The notes beneath the pieces are model-generated. The model searched no databases. It had not been told where the DNA came from and saw only the letters and a list, made by a program, of their open reading frames with translations. From Candidatus Bealeia paramacronuclearis (GTDB lineage: Bacteria; Pseudomonadota; Alphaproteobacteria; UBA9655), in NCBI RefSeq assembly GCF_035607555.1, contig NZ_JAVHWZ010000002.1, forward strand, positions 434,001 to 498,000: DNA of 64,000 bases, given 5' to 3'. Shown piece by piece: positions 34,447-44,343 of the stretch; position 1 is the first letter of the stretch; the number at the start of each line of letters is the position of its first letter. The translations under genes and the position numbers were made by a program.

Positions 34447-35694
34447 GTGTTCAGCCCCTTTGAAAGACTTTTTGCTTGGCGATATTTAAGGGCTCGGCGA
34501 CAGGAAGGATTCATTTCTGTCATCGCTCTCTTTTCCTTTTTAGGAATTGCCTTAGGAGTGGCGGCCCTCATCATTGTGATGTCAGTTATGAATGGATTTC
34601 GTCAAGAACTCACGAGTCAAATTTTAGGCATTAATGGACACATTGCCGTTTTTGGGACGATGGGTCCCATGGACGATTACGACGTTTTGCGGAAGAAAAT
34701 TGAAAAACTTCCTGGAATCACTCAAGTGGCACCAGTTGTCGAAAATCAAGCGATGGCCATTGCTCATGGTCAAGCTATGGGCGTTCAAGTTAACGGGATG
34801 TTTTTGGAAGATCTCAAAAATCGCAAAAATGTTTCTGAGAAAATTATCGCAGGGGGGATGAAATATTACACAACGCCGTCATCAATTTTAGTAGGCGCAC
34901 GCCTTGCTGAAAAAATGGGTCTTTCCATCGGGGACAAACTCACCATTGTTGCACCGGAGGGAACTTCGACCGCCTTTGGAACTGTGCCACGGACAAAAAC
35001 ATTTACGGTTGCCGGAATTTTTGAAGTGGGCATGTATCAATACGATTCTGGATTTGTGTTTGTGCCTATTGAAACGGCCCAGAAGTTTTTCCAAATGGGT
35101 GAAGGGGTTTCTGGACTTGAAATTTTCACAACAGATCCCAATCAAAAGGACAAATTTAAAGAGGAGATTATTCCTCTTTTACACGATCATCGTGCACGTA
35201 TGTTTGATTGGCAAGAAGCCAATTCTAAATTCTTCACAGCCGTAGAAGTTGAGCGCAATGTAATGTTCGTGATTTTAACGCTTATCATTTTGGTGGCCTC
35301 CTTTAACGTGATTTCTAGCCTTATTATGCTGGTCAAAGACAAAGGACGGGACATTGCGATTTTAAGAACCATGGGGGCCTCAAGAGGCATGATCATGCGC
35401 ATTTTTTTCCTCACGGGTTCAACTTTAGGACTGGTGGGGACTACGTTGGGATCTGTTTTGGCTCTTCTTTTTTGTTGGAATATCGAACGTATTCGGAAAT
35501 TTATTGAGTCATTGTCCGGCAGCAACCTCTTTAATTCTGAAATTTATTTCTTGTCGAAATTGCCAGCCAAAGTGGATACGACCGAGGTGGCTCTTGTGAT
35601 AGGAATTGCCTTGGGCCTCACGTTCTTGGCCTCTCTTTACCCCTCATGGCGAGCCTCAAAACTCGACCCGGTGGAGGCTTTGCGCTATGAGTAA
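34447..35694 (+). CDS. lolC: Lipoprotein-releasing ABC transporter permease
   Basis: 415 residues from GTG 34447. LolC/LolE family: first membrane segment ISVIALFSFLGIALGVAALI followed by MSVMNGFRQEL, a large periplasmic domain (about residues 45-270), then three membrane segments with the FtsX-type DIAILRTMGASRGMI. With LolD it detaches outer-membrane lipoproteins from the inner membrane. One permease gene is present here, as usual in alphaproteobacteria, so the complex may be a homodimer. It overlaps lolD by 8 bases. Confidence 0.94.
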   Translation: MFSPFERLFAWRYLRARRQEGFISVIALFSFLGIALGVAALIIVMSVMNGFRQELTSQILGINGHIAVFGTMGPMDDYDVLRKKIEKLPGITQVAPVVENQAMAIAHGQAMGVQVNGMFLEDLKNRKNVSEKIIAGGMKYYTTPSSILVGARLAEKMGLSIGDKLTIVAPEGTSTAFGTVPRTKTFTVAGIFEVGMYQYDSGFVFVPIETAQKFFQMGEGVSGLEIFTTDPNQKDKFKEEIIPLLHDHRARMFDWQEANSKFFTAVEVERNVMFVILTLIILVASFNVISSLIMLVKDKGRDIAILRTMGASRGMIMRIFFLTGSTLGLVGTTLGSVLALLFCWNIERIRKFIESLSGSNLFNSEIYFLSKLPAKVDTTEVALVIGIALGLTFLASLYPSWRASKLDPVEALRYE

Positions 35695-36382
35695 AAAACC
35701 CGCTCTCGTTTTAAAAGGTATCCAAAGAACATTTCTTCAAGCCGTTGAAACCTTAGAGATTATTCGCGGTGCGAACCTTGAACTTTTCCCCGGAGAGATT
35801 GTAGCCCTTATTGGGCCTTCGGGCTCTGGAAAGTCCACACTTCTTCAAACTATTGGTTTGCTCGAGCATGCTCAAGGCGGAGAAATTCTCATTGAAGGTA
35901 AAGATTGCACGAAGCTGGATGATCAAGGCCGTACCTTAGTGCGACGCCAAAAGCTTGGCTTCGTATATCAATTTCATCATCTTTTGCCAGAATTCTCAGC
36001 GCTTGAGAATGTGGTCATTCCTCAAATGATTAATGGGAAGTCCAAATCGGATGCAGAAGTTCGAGCCAAATCTCTTTTGACCTCTGTAGGACTTGAGCAT
36101 CGGCTGACCCATAGGCCCGCTCGTCTTTCGGGAGGGGAACAGCAACGCGTTGCTATCGTGCGCGCTCTAGCCAATAGCCCGGCGATTCTTTTGGCCGATG
36201 AGCCCACAGGAAATTTGGACGAAAAGACCGCAAATGCTGTTTTTCAAGAACTCATTAAATTGGTGAGAGAACAAAATCTGGCCGCATTGATTGCTACACA
36301 CAATACAGACTTGGCCGCACAAATGGACCGTACAGTGACTCTTCACGAGGGTCAATTGGTTGAGTCCATCAAAAAACCATGA
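35687..36382 (+). CDS. lolD: Lipoprotein-releasing ABC transporter ATPase
   Basis: 231 residues from ATG 35687 (MSKKPALVLKG), which overlaps the lolC stop; the open frame extends further upstream but inside lolC. Walker A GPSGSGKST, Q-loop YQFHHLLPEF, signature LSGGEQQR, Walker B ILLADEPTGNLD and H-loop ATHN are all present. It powers lipoprotein release. It overlaps dnaE by ATGA. Confidence 0.96.
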   Translation: MSKKPALVLKGIQRTFLQAVETLEIIRGANLELFPGEIVALIGPSGSGKSTLLQTIGLLEHAQGGEILIEGKDCTKLDDQGRTLVRRQKLGFVYQFHHLLPEFSALENVVIPQMINGKSKSDAEVRAKSLLTSVGLEHRLTHRPARLSGGEQQRVAIVRALANSPAILLADEPTGNLDEKTANAVFQELIKLVREQNLAALIATHNTDLAAQMDRTVTLHEGQLVESIKKP

Positions 36383-39300
36383 CTGACTTTGTCCATCTCA
36401 GATGCCACACGGCCTATTCTCTTTTAGAGGGGGCCGTCACAGTTAAAAAACTGATCGGACTTGCGCAAAAATACAATATGCCGGCATTGGCAATGACGGA
36501 TACGCAAAATGTATTTGGGGCTTTAGAATTTTCTATGGCCGCAAAAGATGCAGGCGTTCAGCCCATCATCGGATGTCAGATTAATATTACAGCGCCAGAA
36601 GTGACTCTTCAGCAAAAAGGGGAGGTGGATCAACTCATCCTTTTGGTGCAATCGCCGGAAGGGTATCGCAATCTGATGAAGCTTGTGAGTGCCTCGTATT
36701 TAAAAGGCCTCAACAACGGCGTGCCTCAGTTAAAACTCTCTGACTTGCAAGAGTATTCTTCAGGCCTCATTGCTCTAACGGGTGGAATTCAAGGCGGCAT
36801 TGGGCGCCGTTTTCAAAAGCCAGACGAGGCATTGTTTTATTTTCAAAATCTTAAACATATGTTTGAGGGTCGACTTTATATTGAGCTCTCCCGTTATGGA
36901 ATCCCTCTTGAGGAGGATCTCAAACGGGAAGAGTTTTTGGTGAATTTGGCGCTAGATCATAATGTTCCTTTAGTGGGTACCAACGAGGTTTTCTTCTCAG
37001 ATCCTGATATGTACGAGGCCCATGACGCCATGATGTGCATTCGGGAGGGGACGTACGTCAATGTGCAAGATCGCAAACGTCTAACCATTGATCATTATTT
37101 TAAATCACCTCAAGAGATGAAAGAGTTGTTCTCAGACATTCCTGAGGCCATTGAAAACACCATTCAGATTGCCAGACGTTGCCATCATTTGCTGGTGCCT
37201 GTGGATCCTATTTTGCCGCGATTTGATTGCGGGGAGCACACAGAAGAAGCGGAACTCAGGTTCCAAGCCGAAGAAGGACTTAAGGTTCGCCTCGAAGACC
37301 ACGTCTATCCCCTATGTAAAGATGAGGAGGCCAGAGATCAAAAATATAAGGAATATTGGAATCGCTTAGAATACGAACTTGGCGTCATCAATCAAATGGG
37401 GTTTCCGGGGTATTTCTTGATCGTTGCTGATTTCATTAAGTGGTCGCGAAGCCAAAATATTCCCGTAGGACCCGGCCGTGGATCTGGCGCGGGTTCGATT
37501 GTCGCCTGGGCGCTTACAATTACGGATGTGGACCCCGTTCGCTTTGCACTTGTTTTTGAGCGATTCTTAAATCCTGAGCGCGTGAGTATGCCGGACTTTG
37601 ATATCGACTTTTGCCAAGATCGCAGAGATGAAGTCATTAATTATGTCCAATATAAATATGGTGTGGACAAGGTGGCTCAAATTATCACATTTGGAAAACT
37701 CCAAGCACGCGCCGTTTTGCGAGATGTGGGGCGCGTTCTTCAAATGCCCTATGGGCAAGTGGACAAAATTTGTAAATTGATTCCCAATAATCCGGCCAAT
37801 CCCGTCACCATTCCAGAGGCGATTCAATCCGAGCAAGCACTTCATGTTATGCAAAAAACAGAACCTGAGGTGGCACATCTTTTAAAACTCGCCGAAGCCC
37901 TTGAAGGTCTTTATCGCCATGCCTCCACTCATGCGGCAGGCGTTGTGATTGGCAATCGTCCTTTGGATGAGATGGTGGCACTTTATTATGATGCCAGATC
38001 TCCCTTGCCCGCGACCCAATTTAATATGAAATATATTGAACAAGCGGGACTTGTAAAGTTCGACTTTTTGGGACTCAAGACATTAACGGTCATTCAAAAA
38101 GCCATCGAACTAATCAAAAAAACACATCATGAAGATGTCAATATTTCAGCCATTCCTTTGGATGATCCCAACACTTTCGAGCTTTTAAATCGTGTCGAAA
38201 CCGTGGGTCTTTTCCAGGTGGAAAGTGCGGGAATGAGCGATGTCATGGGAAAAATCCGTCCCGATGTTTTTGAGGACTTAATCGCCCTTGTAGCCCTTTA
38301 TCGTCCGGGGCCGATGGACAATATTCCCAAGTATCTCGCCTGCAAACACGGCCAAGAAAAAGTCGTCTATGACTATCCATGCCTTGAAGCGATCCTGAAA
38401 GAAAGTTACGGTGTTATTCTTTATCAAGAACAGGTTCTTCAGATTGCGCAGGTTTTGGCCGGCTATACACTAGGAGGCGCTGATTTGCTTCGTCGCGCTA
38501 TGGGTAAAAAAATCAAGTCGGAAATGGATGAGCATCGCAAAATTTTCGTTGAGGGCACAATTCAACACCATGGTGGAAAACCTAAAGTTGCCTCTGAACT
38601 TTTTGATCAAATCGCTAAATTTGCAGGTTATGCGTTTAACAAAGCACACTCCACAACTTATGCGCTAATTCTTTATCAAACAGCCTATTTGAAAGCACAT
38701 TTTCCTGTTGAATATATGACGGCGTTGATGACGCTCGATATGCAAAATACGGATAAATTGATCGTCTTTGCCCGGGAAGCCAAACGCATGGGAATTCCCC
38801 TTTTGGCACCCGATATTAATCGTTCGTACGCGGAATTTACCATTGAGACACTGGAGGATGGAACCTCAGCCATTCGCTATGGTCTTTCGGCAATTAAAAA
38901 CGTAGGCGAAGCCGCCATGTGCACGCTGCAGGAAGAACGAGCGAGAGGAGGTAATTTCCAAGATCTGTTCGATTTTGTGGAACGTGTGGATTCCAAAGTT
39001 CTCAACAAACGCCAATTGGAGAATTTGATCGCAGCAGGAGTGCTTGATTCTTTAAATCCCAATCGTCGATATTTGTTCGATAATATTGAGACTTTGGTCA
39101 AATATGGGGCCAGTACAAAATCGTCTCATCAAGGCCTTTTTTCGGTTAAAGATACCCGTCCTCAACTCCAGAATCTTGAGGAATGGACGCCTCTTGAGCG
39201 ATTGCGCCAAGAATTCCAAGCCCTTGGATTTTACCTTTCGGCCCACCCGCTTGAGTCGTATGAAGCAGAGCTTGTGCCTATGAACCTGATGAAAAGTAAC

Positions 39301-39822
39301 GATATTTTTGAGCTTGCAAAATCAGGACAAATCCGCAGCGATGGCTCCTATCAACTAGCCGGTATTATTATCAGCAAGCAAGAGCGGTCCTCAAAGATAG
39401 GACAAAAATTTGCCTTCGTTCAATTCTCGGATCCCTCTGGCATTTATGAGGTTGCCATTTTCTCAGAAGTATTCTCTCACTTCCGAGATGTTTTGAGTCC
39501 GGGACGTGCCTTTATCGTATCCGTATCGCTACAAGTCGATGGGGACAATGTTCGCATGACGTGCCAAGGCCTCCAAGATCTTGAGCAAAAAACTCTCGCT
39601 CAATCCTCAGAGGTAACTTTGAAAATCACATCAAAAGAGCAACTTGAGATGGTTGAAAAAATCCTCCGCACACAAAATCAGGGGAGATCCTGGGTTTATC
39701 TTGAAATCAAGGAGGCTCGAGAAAAAGTCCGTCTCAGTCTTTCTGGAAGATACAGCCTTTCTGTTGACACCAAATCCCTTTTTAAACGCTCGGAAATCGA
39801 AGTTAGCGAGCGTATGGTTTAA
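36379..39822 (+). CDS. dnaE: DNA polymerase III alpha subunit
   Basis: 1147 residues, normal DnaE1 length. N-terminal PHP domain (LRCHTAYSLLEGAV), the C-family polymerase core with GPGRGSGAGSIVAWAL and the catalytic PDFDIDFCQDRR, KFDFLGLKTLTV, then AYRPG-type LYRPGPMDNIP and KAHSTTYALI, a helix-hairpin-helix region and a C-terminal OB fold (YQLAGIIISKQERSSK). It is the replicative polymerase. The lolD-dnaE overlap is a known alphaproteobacterial arrangement. Confidence 0.97.
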   Translation: MTDFVHLRCHTAYSLLEGAVTVKKLIGLAQKYNMPALAMTDTQNVFGALEFSMAAKDAGVQPIIGCQINITAPEVTLQQKGEVDQLILLVQSPEGYRNLMKLVSASYLKGLNNGVPQLKLSDLQEYSSGLIALTGGIQGGIGRRFQKPDEALFYFQNLKHMFEGRLYIELSRYGIPLEEDLKREEFLVNLALDHNVPLVGTNEVFFSDPDMYEAHDAMMCIREGTYVNVQDRKRLTIDHYFKSPQEMKELFSDIPEAIENTIQIARRCHHLLVPVDPILPRFDCGEHTEEAELRFQAEEGLKVRLEDHVYPLCKDEEARDQKYKEYWNRLEYELGVINQMGFPGYFLIVADFIKWSRSQNIPVGPGRGSGAGSIVAWALTITDVDPVRFALVFERFLNPERVSMPDFDIDFCQDRRDEVINYVQYKYGVDKVAQIITFGKLQARAVLRDVGRVLQMPYGQVDKICKLIPNNPANPVTIPEAIQSEQALHVMQKTEPEVAHLLKLAEALEGLYRHASTHAAGVVIGNRPLDEMVALYYDARSPLPATQFNMKYIEQAGLVKFDFLGLKTLTVIQKAIELIKKTHHEDVNISAIPLDDPNTFELLNRVETVGLFQVESAGMSDVMGKIRPDVFEDLIALVALYRPGPMDNIPKYLACKHGQEKVVYDYPCLEAILKESYGVILYQEQVLQIAQVLAGYTLGGADLLRRAMGKKIKSEMDEHRKIFVEGTIQHHGGKPKVASELFDQIAKFAGYAFNKAHSTTYALILYQTAYLKAHFPVEYMTALMTLDMQNTDKLIVFAREAKRMGIPLLAPDINRSYAEFTIETLEDGTSAIRYGLSAIKNVGEAAMCTLQEERARGGNFQDLFDFVERVDSKVLNKRQLENLIAAGVLDSLNPNRRYLFDNIETLVKYGASTKSSHQGLFSVKDTRPQLQNLEEWTPLERLRQEFQALGFYLSAHPLESYEAELVPMNLMKSNDIFELAKSGQIRSDGSYQLAGIIISKQERSSKIGQKFAFVQFSDPSGIYEVAIFSEVFSHFRDVLSPGRAFIVSVSLQVDGDNVRMTCQGLQDLEQKTLAQSSEVTLKITSKEQLEMVEKILRTQNQGRSWVYLEIKEAREKVRLSLSGRYSLSVDTKSLFKRSEIEVSERMV

Positions 39823-40107
39823 GGGCGCAAACACTTCCATACCGATGTTTTCTACCATTTGCAAAAAATATTTAGCTATTTCTTGTCATTAAACATTTAT
39901 TTAATGGAAACATTATGAACAGGACCATCTCATGAAAAAGTTTTCTCGCAGAAAAAAATCGTGATTTATATTTTAAAATTAAACAGATATGCTACCTTGA
40001 ATTTTTCATGATATAGCTCTGATGGTATGAACACACAATATTGACACACGTCCAAAACTTGCAAAGAATGAAAGTCTAGATCTTATAAAATTTTAAAAGG
40101 ACTGTTT

Positions 40108-40476
40108 ATGAAAAATTTCATATTTTTCTGTGGTGTCATTTTGAGTAATGCTTCAAACCTCTTCTCTCATCCCATCGTTCCTGACATTAATGGGTTTGAG
40201 TTTGTTGAAGCCTCACACACCAAAAAATTTCAATCGAAGGATGGCCGCAATTGGGAGTTCCGCTTTCATAAACATATTCCCTCAATCATCCCCGCAAGCA
40301 CTCCAGGTTTTCACTATGAAGTTCACAAGTTTTATAGCGAGCTCCAATCTTATGATGGGAAAATACCCTTTGCTGCCTATGAGGTTTATGTCGGCACAAC
40401 TCCAGAAAAACTCAGCTTCTTTCCTGATTTGACATTTTATCTTCTTTTGGAACATAACCCACAATGGGGTGGATGA
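40108..40476 (+). CDS. Small exported hypothetical protein
   Basis: 122 residues with a signal peptide (FIFFCGVILSNASNLFS) and AAAGGA 9 bases before ATG 40108. The mature part has alternating aromatic strands (FEFVEASHTKKFQ, WEFRFHKHIP, FHYEVHKFYSEL). No family recognised. The 285 bases between dnaE and this gene contain no other supported feature. Confidence 0.5.
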   Translation: MKNFIFFCGVILSNASNLFSHPIVPDINGFEFVEASHTKKFQSKDGRNWEFRFHKHIPSIIPASTPGFHYEVHKFYSELQSYDGKIPFAAYEVYVGTTPEKLSFFPDLTFYLLLEHNPQWGG

Positions 40477-40629
40477 CTTATTTTCGCAATATAAGACAAT
40501 GAAAAGAAAACATAAAAAAAAATTTATGATATATTTTTAATAAAAATATTGCAATTATTAAAACGATCCCCTACCTATTTACATAGGAAGAAAACAGTTT
40601 GTTTTTATTTTTTATTGTTTGGAGCTTTT

Positions 40630-42270
40630 ATGATGTCAAAATTGTTTTTAAGATCGGCTGCTATTTTACTAGCAACTTCTATTTTATCACCTTACGCAAG
40701 CCAGGCTGTCTTTGAAGATGAGATGGATGAGAAAAACGTTAGCAGGTGGATGACACTGTATAAGGGCATAAACAAAGACACACTTCCTACTTGTTTGAAA
40801 GAAGCCCCAACACAAAAAAATCAAGCTATTTTACTTGGAAAACATTTACGTGCCAGTCAACTCATCGAACAGATGGGAAGTAACTTTCAAATAAAAGGGC
40901 ATGGACAACAAAAAGCCATTGAAGGCGTTAGAGTGTTTTTTCAAAAAAACATATTAGAAGTTCAAAACATTATGAAAACATATGGATTTGGAAGGAAATA
41001 TCCAGAATCCGACCTTTCTACGATCATGACGTCGTTTAGCTCAAATCAAATGTTTCCCTCCGTAAAAGATGAGGAGAGAAAAAATCTATTTGATCAAAAT
41101 AAAAAAATATCTCAAGAAGGCGGTTATACTTTAGATAATAATTTTATTAAAATTGAAAAGCCAAGTCTTAACAACATGAAGGTTTATGGTCACAAAGACG
41201 ATAATTACAAACCAAAATTTTCAGCTCAATCTCTCGATACTCGTCGTATATATATCACAGAAATGACTGTCCTCGATGCAGACACCATTAATCATGCATT
41301 TTTCCTCAAGGATATTGGACTTAATCCGCTTGTTATCGACATGGCCAATGCCGTCAGCCCTGGTGGTGCTGCCCATACTGGGCATGGCAATGTACAGGAA
41401 GAACAATGTATTTACCGCTCTGATCTTGGCACATATGTCTTTGCAGCGAAAGAACGCTGTCAGGATCTGGGCGCCTCACACAACTTTATCCCGAAAGAGG
41501 GCGGAATTTACATCCCCGGAGTTCAAGTTTTTCGTACAGATGCAAACGGGGGATATGCATTTGTTTCAAAACCACAGACGCTAGACTTTGGGGCTATTGC
41601 CGCTTATCGTCACAAAGATCGTCTGATTGACAAACCTAATAGCCTTGTTGATGAAAAGTATTATCCCGAAATTAAAGACGATAAAATCTACTGGGAAAGC
41701 ACGCGGCAAAAAATCCGATCTTTTTTTGATATGGCTTTAGAGAACGGTCATGATTCTCTGGTTCTCAGTGCTTTTGGATGTGGAGCATTTAAAAACCCAA
41801 CCCCAGAGATGGTTCAGGCGTTTGAAGTCGTTCTTGAGGAATACAAAAATTGCTTCCAGCGAATTGATTTTGCCATTTATGCTAAGGAAAATCCTCACGA
41901 TAAAAACTTGCTGGCCTTTCAAAATGCATTTAATGGAAAAGTTCAAAAACTTTCCAATCAAAATAATTACCAAAATTACAATCCGAACAATTATCAACCC
42001 ACTTTTAATCCCTTAAACCAAGAGGTAAAGTTTGAGGAAATCCAACTTAATAGAAGCAATTGGATATCCTATAAAGATAAAATTGAAAGTATTCTGCCTG
42101 GGTTTTCTAAGAAGATAGAGGATGCAGAGAGATCTCACTGGCAAGCTCTTGAAGAAGATTACAACGCCCCCTCTCTTACGACAGATCAAGAGGTTAAGCT
42201 ATGGGCAAAAACAATTGAGGGATTTCTCGAAATTGCTGCAACTCAAATTAACCTCCAAAACAAGAAATAA
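40630..42270 (+). CDS. Exported PARG-like (TIGR02452/DUF2263) macrodomain ADP-ribose glycohydrolase
   Basis: 546 residues from ATG 40630; GGAG precedes it and a signal peptide starts there (LRSAAILLATSILSPYASQA). Residues about 230-430 match the microbial PARG catalytic domain: VIDMANAVSPGGAAHTGHGNV, the catalytic double Glu in VQEEQCIYRSDLG, GGIYIPGVQVFR and SAFGCGAFKNP. Enzymes of this family cut ADP-ribose chains from proteins. An N-terminal helical region and a C-terminal Asn/Tyr-rich linker plus helices flank the domain. Export implies that the target is outside the bacterium, probably host ADP-ribosylation; that is inference. Confidence 0.8.
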   Translation: MMSKLFLRSAAILLATSILSPYASQAVFEDEMDEKNVSRWMTLYKGINKDTLPTCLKEAPTQKNQAILLGKHLRASQLIEQMGSNFQIKGHGQQKAIEGVRVFFQKNILEVQNIMKTYGFGRKYPESDLSTIMTSFSSNQMFPSVKDEERKNLFDQNKKISQEGGYTLDNNFIKIEKPSLNNMKVYGHKDDNYKPKFSAQSLDTRRIYITEMTVLDADTINHAFFLKDIGLNPLVIDMANAVSPGGAAHTGHGNVQEEQCIYRSDLGTYVFAAKERCQDLGASHNFIPKEGGIYIPGVQVFRTDANGGYAFVSKPQTLDFGAIAAYRHKDRLIDKPNSLVDEKYYPEIKDDKIYWESTRQKIRSFFDMALENGHDSLVLSAFGCGAFKNPTPEMVQAFEVVLEEYKNCFQRIDFAIYAKENPHDKNLLAFQNAFNGKVQKLSNQNNYQNYNPNNYQPTFNPLNQEVKFEEIQLNRSNWISYKDKIESILPGFSKKIEDAERSHWQALEEDYNAPSLTTDQEVKLWAKTIEGFLEIAATQINLQNKK

Positions 42271-42273
42271 CTC

Positions 42274-44241
42274 TCACGCGCACAATTCCCGGCGGTTCTT
42301 GAAATAATCAAGAGCCTCGGGATTGGCGAGAGCCCCTTGGTTTTTAACGTCCCGTCCGTGAATAATATCACGGACGGCGAGTTCTACGATCTTCCCGCTT
42401 TTGGTACGGGGGATGTCGGGAACCTGAAGGATAACTGAGGGAACGTGGCGCGGTGTTGTATTCTCCCGAATGTATTTCTTAATTTTTTGCGCAAGATCTG
42501 GAGAAAATTCAACCCCTTCCCTTAATTTCACGAACAACACAACGCGGACATCGCCATCCCACTCTTGCCCCACAACAAGACTTTCCAAAACCTCATCAAT
42601 TTTCTCGACTTGCCTGTAAATTTCAGCTGTGCCAATGCGCACACCCCCGGGATTTAAAATTGCATCGGAGCGTCCGTAAATAATAAATCCACCGCTTTGC
42701 GTTTTTTTCACAAAATCACCATGACACCAAACGCCTGGAAATCTTTCAAAATAGGCGGCCTTATATTTGACGTCTCTCGCATCTCCCCAAAATCCCAGCG
42801 GCATAGATGGAAAAGGCGATTTGCAGACAAGCTCTCCCTTTTGCCCCAGAAGGGAATTTCCACTCTCATCAAAAATATCGACGTCCATCCCCAGCCCTGC
42901 GGTTTGGATTTCGCCACGAATTACGGGTCCTGTAGGGTTACCTAAAACAAAACAGGAAACGATGTCCGACCCCCCTGAGATGGAAGCCAAACATACATCC
43001 TTTTTAATGGACGTATACACATAATCAAAAGATTCTGGAAGCAAAGGAGATCCTGTTGATGCAATCATACGAAGCGCGCCCAATTTATGCGTTTTCAGAG
43101 GCGCAAGGCCTGCTTTATGAAGAGCATCCACATATTTGGCGGAAGTGCCAAAAAGGGTGGCTTTTTCGGCCTCCGCGTAATCCCACAAAATATGTCCCGC
43201 GGGCGCAAAGGGAGATCCATCATAAAGCAAAAGTGTCGCCCCTGACGCCAATGCCGAAACTTGCCAATTCCACATCATCCACCCACATGTTGTGAAATAA
43301 AACACCCGATCACCAGGTTTAATATCAGAATGGAGTTGATGCTCTTTCATGTGTTGAATGAGTGTGCCTCCCATCCCATGAACAATGCATTTGGGAACAC
43401 CTGTGGTACCTGAGGAATACAAAATAAATAAAGGATGATTGAAAGGCAATTGGACGAAGTTAATTTCTTTTATGGTGTAATAATCTTTTAAAATGGAGTC
43501 CCACAAAATTGTATTTTTGAGAGTGCTGATAGTTTGAGAGGATCCTGCATAATTAAAAACAATTGTCTTTTTAAGCGACGGCAATCCTGCAGTAATTTCC
43601 GGCAATTTCTCCAGACAATCAAACGACTTTCCGTTGTAAAAATAGCCATCGGCCACGAATAAAAATTTGGGTTCAATTTGACCAAATCGATCCAAAACAG
43701 CACTTACTCCGAAATCAGGAGAGCAGGAGGACCAAACTCCCCCCAGTGATGCAGTCGCAAGCATGGCAATTAAAGCCTCAGGCGTGTTGGGCACAAAACC
43801 TGCGACGCGATCTCCCGGTTTAATCCCTTGATCTTTCAAAAAAGCTGAAACTTTTGCAACCGTTTCAAAAAGCTCATTTCGGGAAAGTTTGCTTTTGACT
43901 TTATCCTCTCCCCAAAACACAACAGCGTCTTCATCACCTCGAAATTTGAGGAGATTTTCGGCATAATTGAGGCGTGCCTCGGGGAAGAAATGACACTTCT
44001 GCATCTCAGGAAAAATTTCGCGAATTCGCGAGCTTTCTTGAGAGAAAATGAGTCCGGAAAAATCCCAAAAGGTGGACCAAAATTCATCTAAATGATTCAC
44101 TGTCCACTTGTGAAGAGCCGCATAGTCACGCAGAGAAACCCCATACTTTTCAGATACGCAATCCGTAAATTTTTTCATATTTGAAGAGGATATTGCCTCT
44201 TTCCCCGGCGTCCAAAGGACTTGGCTCTCTTGATCTCCCAT
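42274..44241 (-). CDS. Acetoacetyl-CoA synthetase
   Basis: 655 residues, ANL adenylating superfamily, the length of acetoacetyl-CoA synthetase (AcsA/AACS). N-terminal ACAS block (VNHLDEFWSTFWDFSG), P-loop-like ILYSSGTTGVPKCIVHG, STGSPLLPESFDYVY, the A5/A8 regions GRSDAILNPGGVRIGTAEIY, and the C-terminal catalytic Lys in PRTKSGKIVE. It activates acetoacetate with CoA and ATP, as in ketone body or polyhydroxybutyrate use. No PHB genes are in the window. Confidence 0.88.
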   Translation of the reverse strand: MGDQESQVLWTPGKEAISSSNMKKFTDCVSEKYGVSLRDYAALHKWTVNHLDEFWSTFWDFSGLIFSQESSRIREIFPEMQKCHFFPEARLNYAENLLKFRGDEDAVVFWGEDKVKSKLSRNELFETVAKVSAFLKDQGIKPGDRVAGFVPNTPEALIAMLATASLGGVWSSCSPDFGVSAVLDRFGQIEPKFLFVADGYFYNGKSFDCLEKLPEITAGLPSLKKTIVFNYAGSSQTISTLKNTILWDSILKDYYTIKEINFVQLPFNHPLFILYSSGTTGVPKCIVHGMGGTLIQHMKEHQLHSDIKPGDRVFYFTTCGWMMWNWQVSALASGATLLLYDGSPFAPAGHILWDYAEAEKATLFGTSAKYVDALHKAGLAPLKTHKLGALRMIASTGSPLLPESFDYVYTSIKKDVCLASISGGSDIVSCFVLGNPTGPVIRGEIQTAGLGMDVDIFDESGNSLLGQKGELVCKSPFPSMPLGFWGDARDVKYKAAYFERFPGVWCHGDFVKKTQSGGFIIYGRSDAILNPGGVRIGTAEIYRQVEKIDEVLESLVVGQEWDGDVRVVLFVKLREGVEFSPDLAQKIKKYIRENTTPRHVPSVILQVPDIPRTKSGKIVELAVRDIIHGRDVKNQGALANPEALDYFKNRRELCA

Positions 44242-44343
44242 GTCTCAACCTTATGATTTTGTTTCTTTGCCCAAACTATAGGGAAAAATCAAACGAGCTT
44301 CAACCAGAAGGCAAAAATTTTCCATTTTCATGGCATAGCATTT

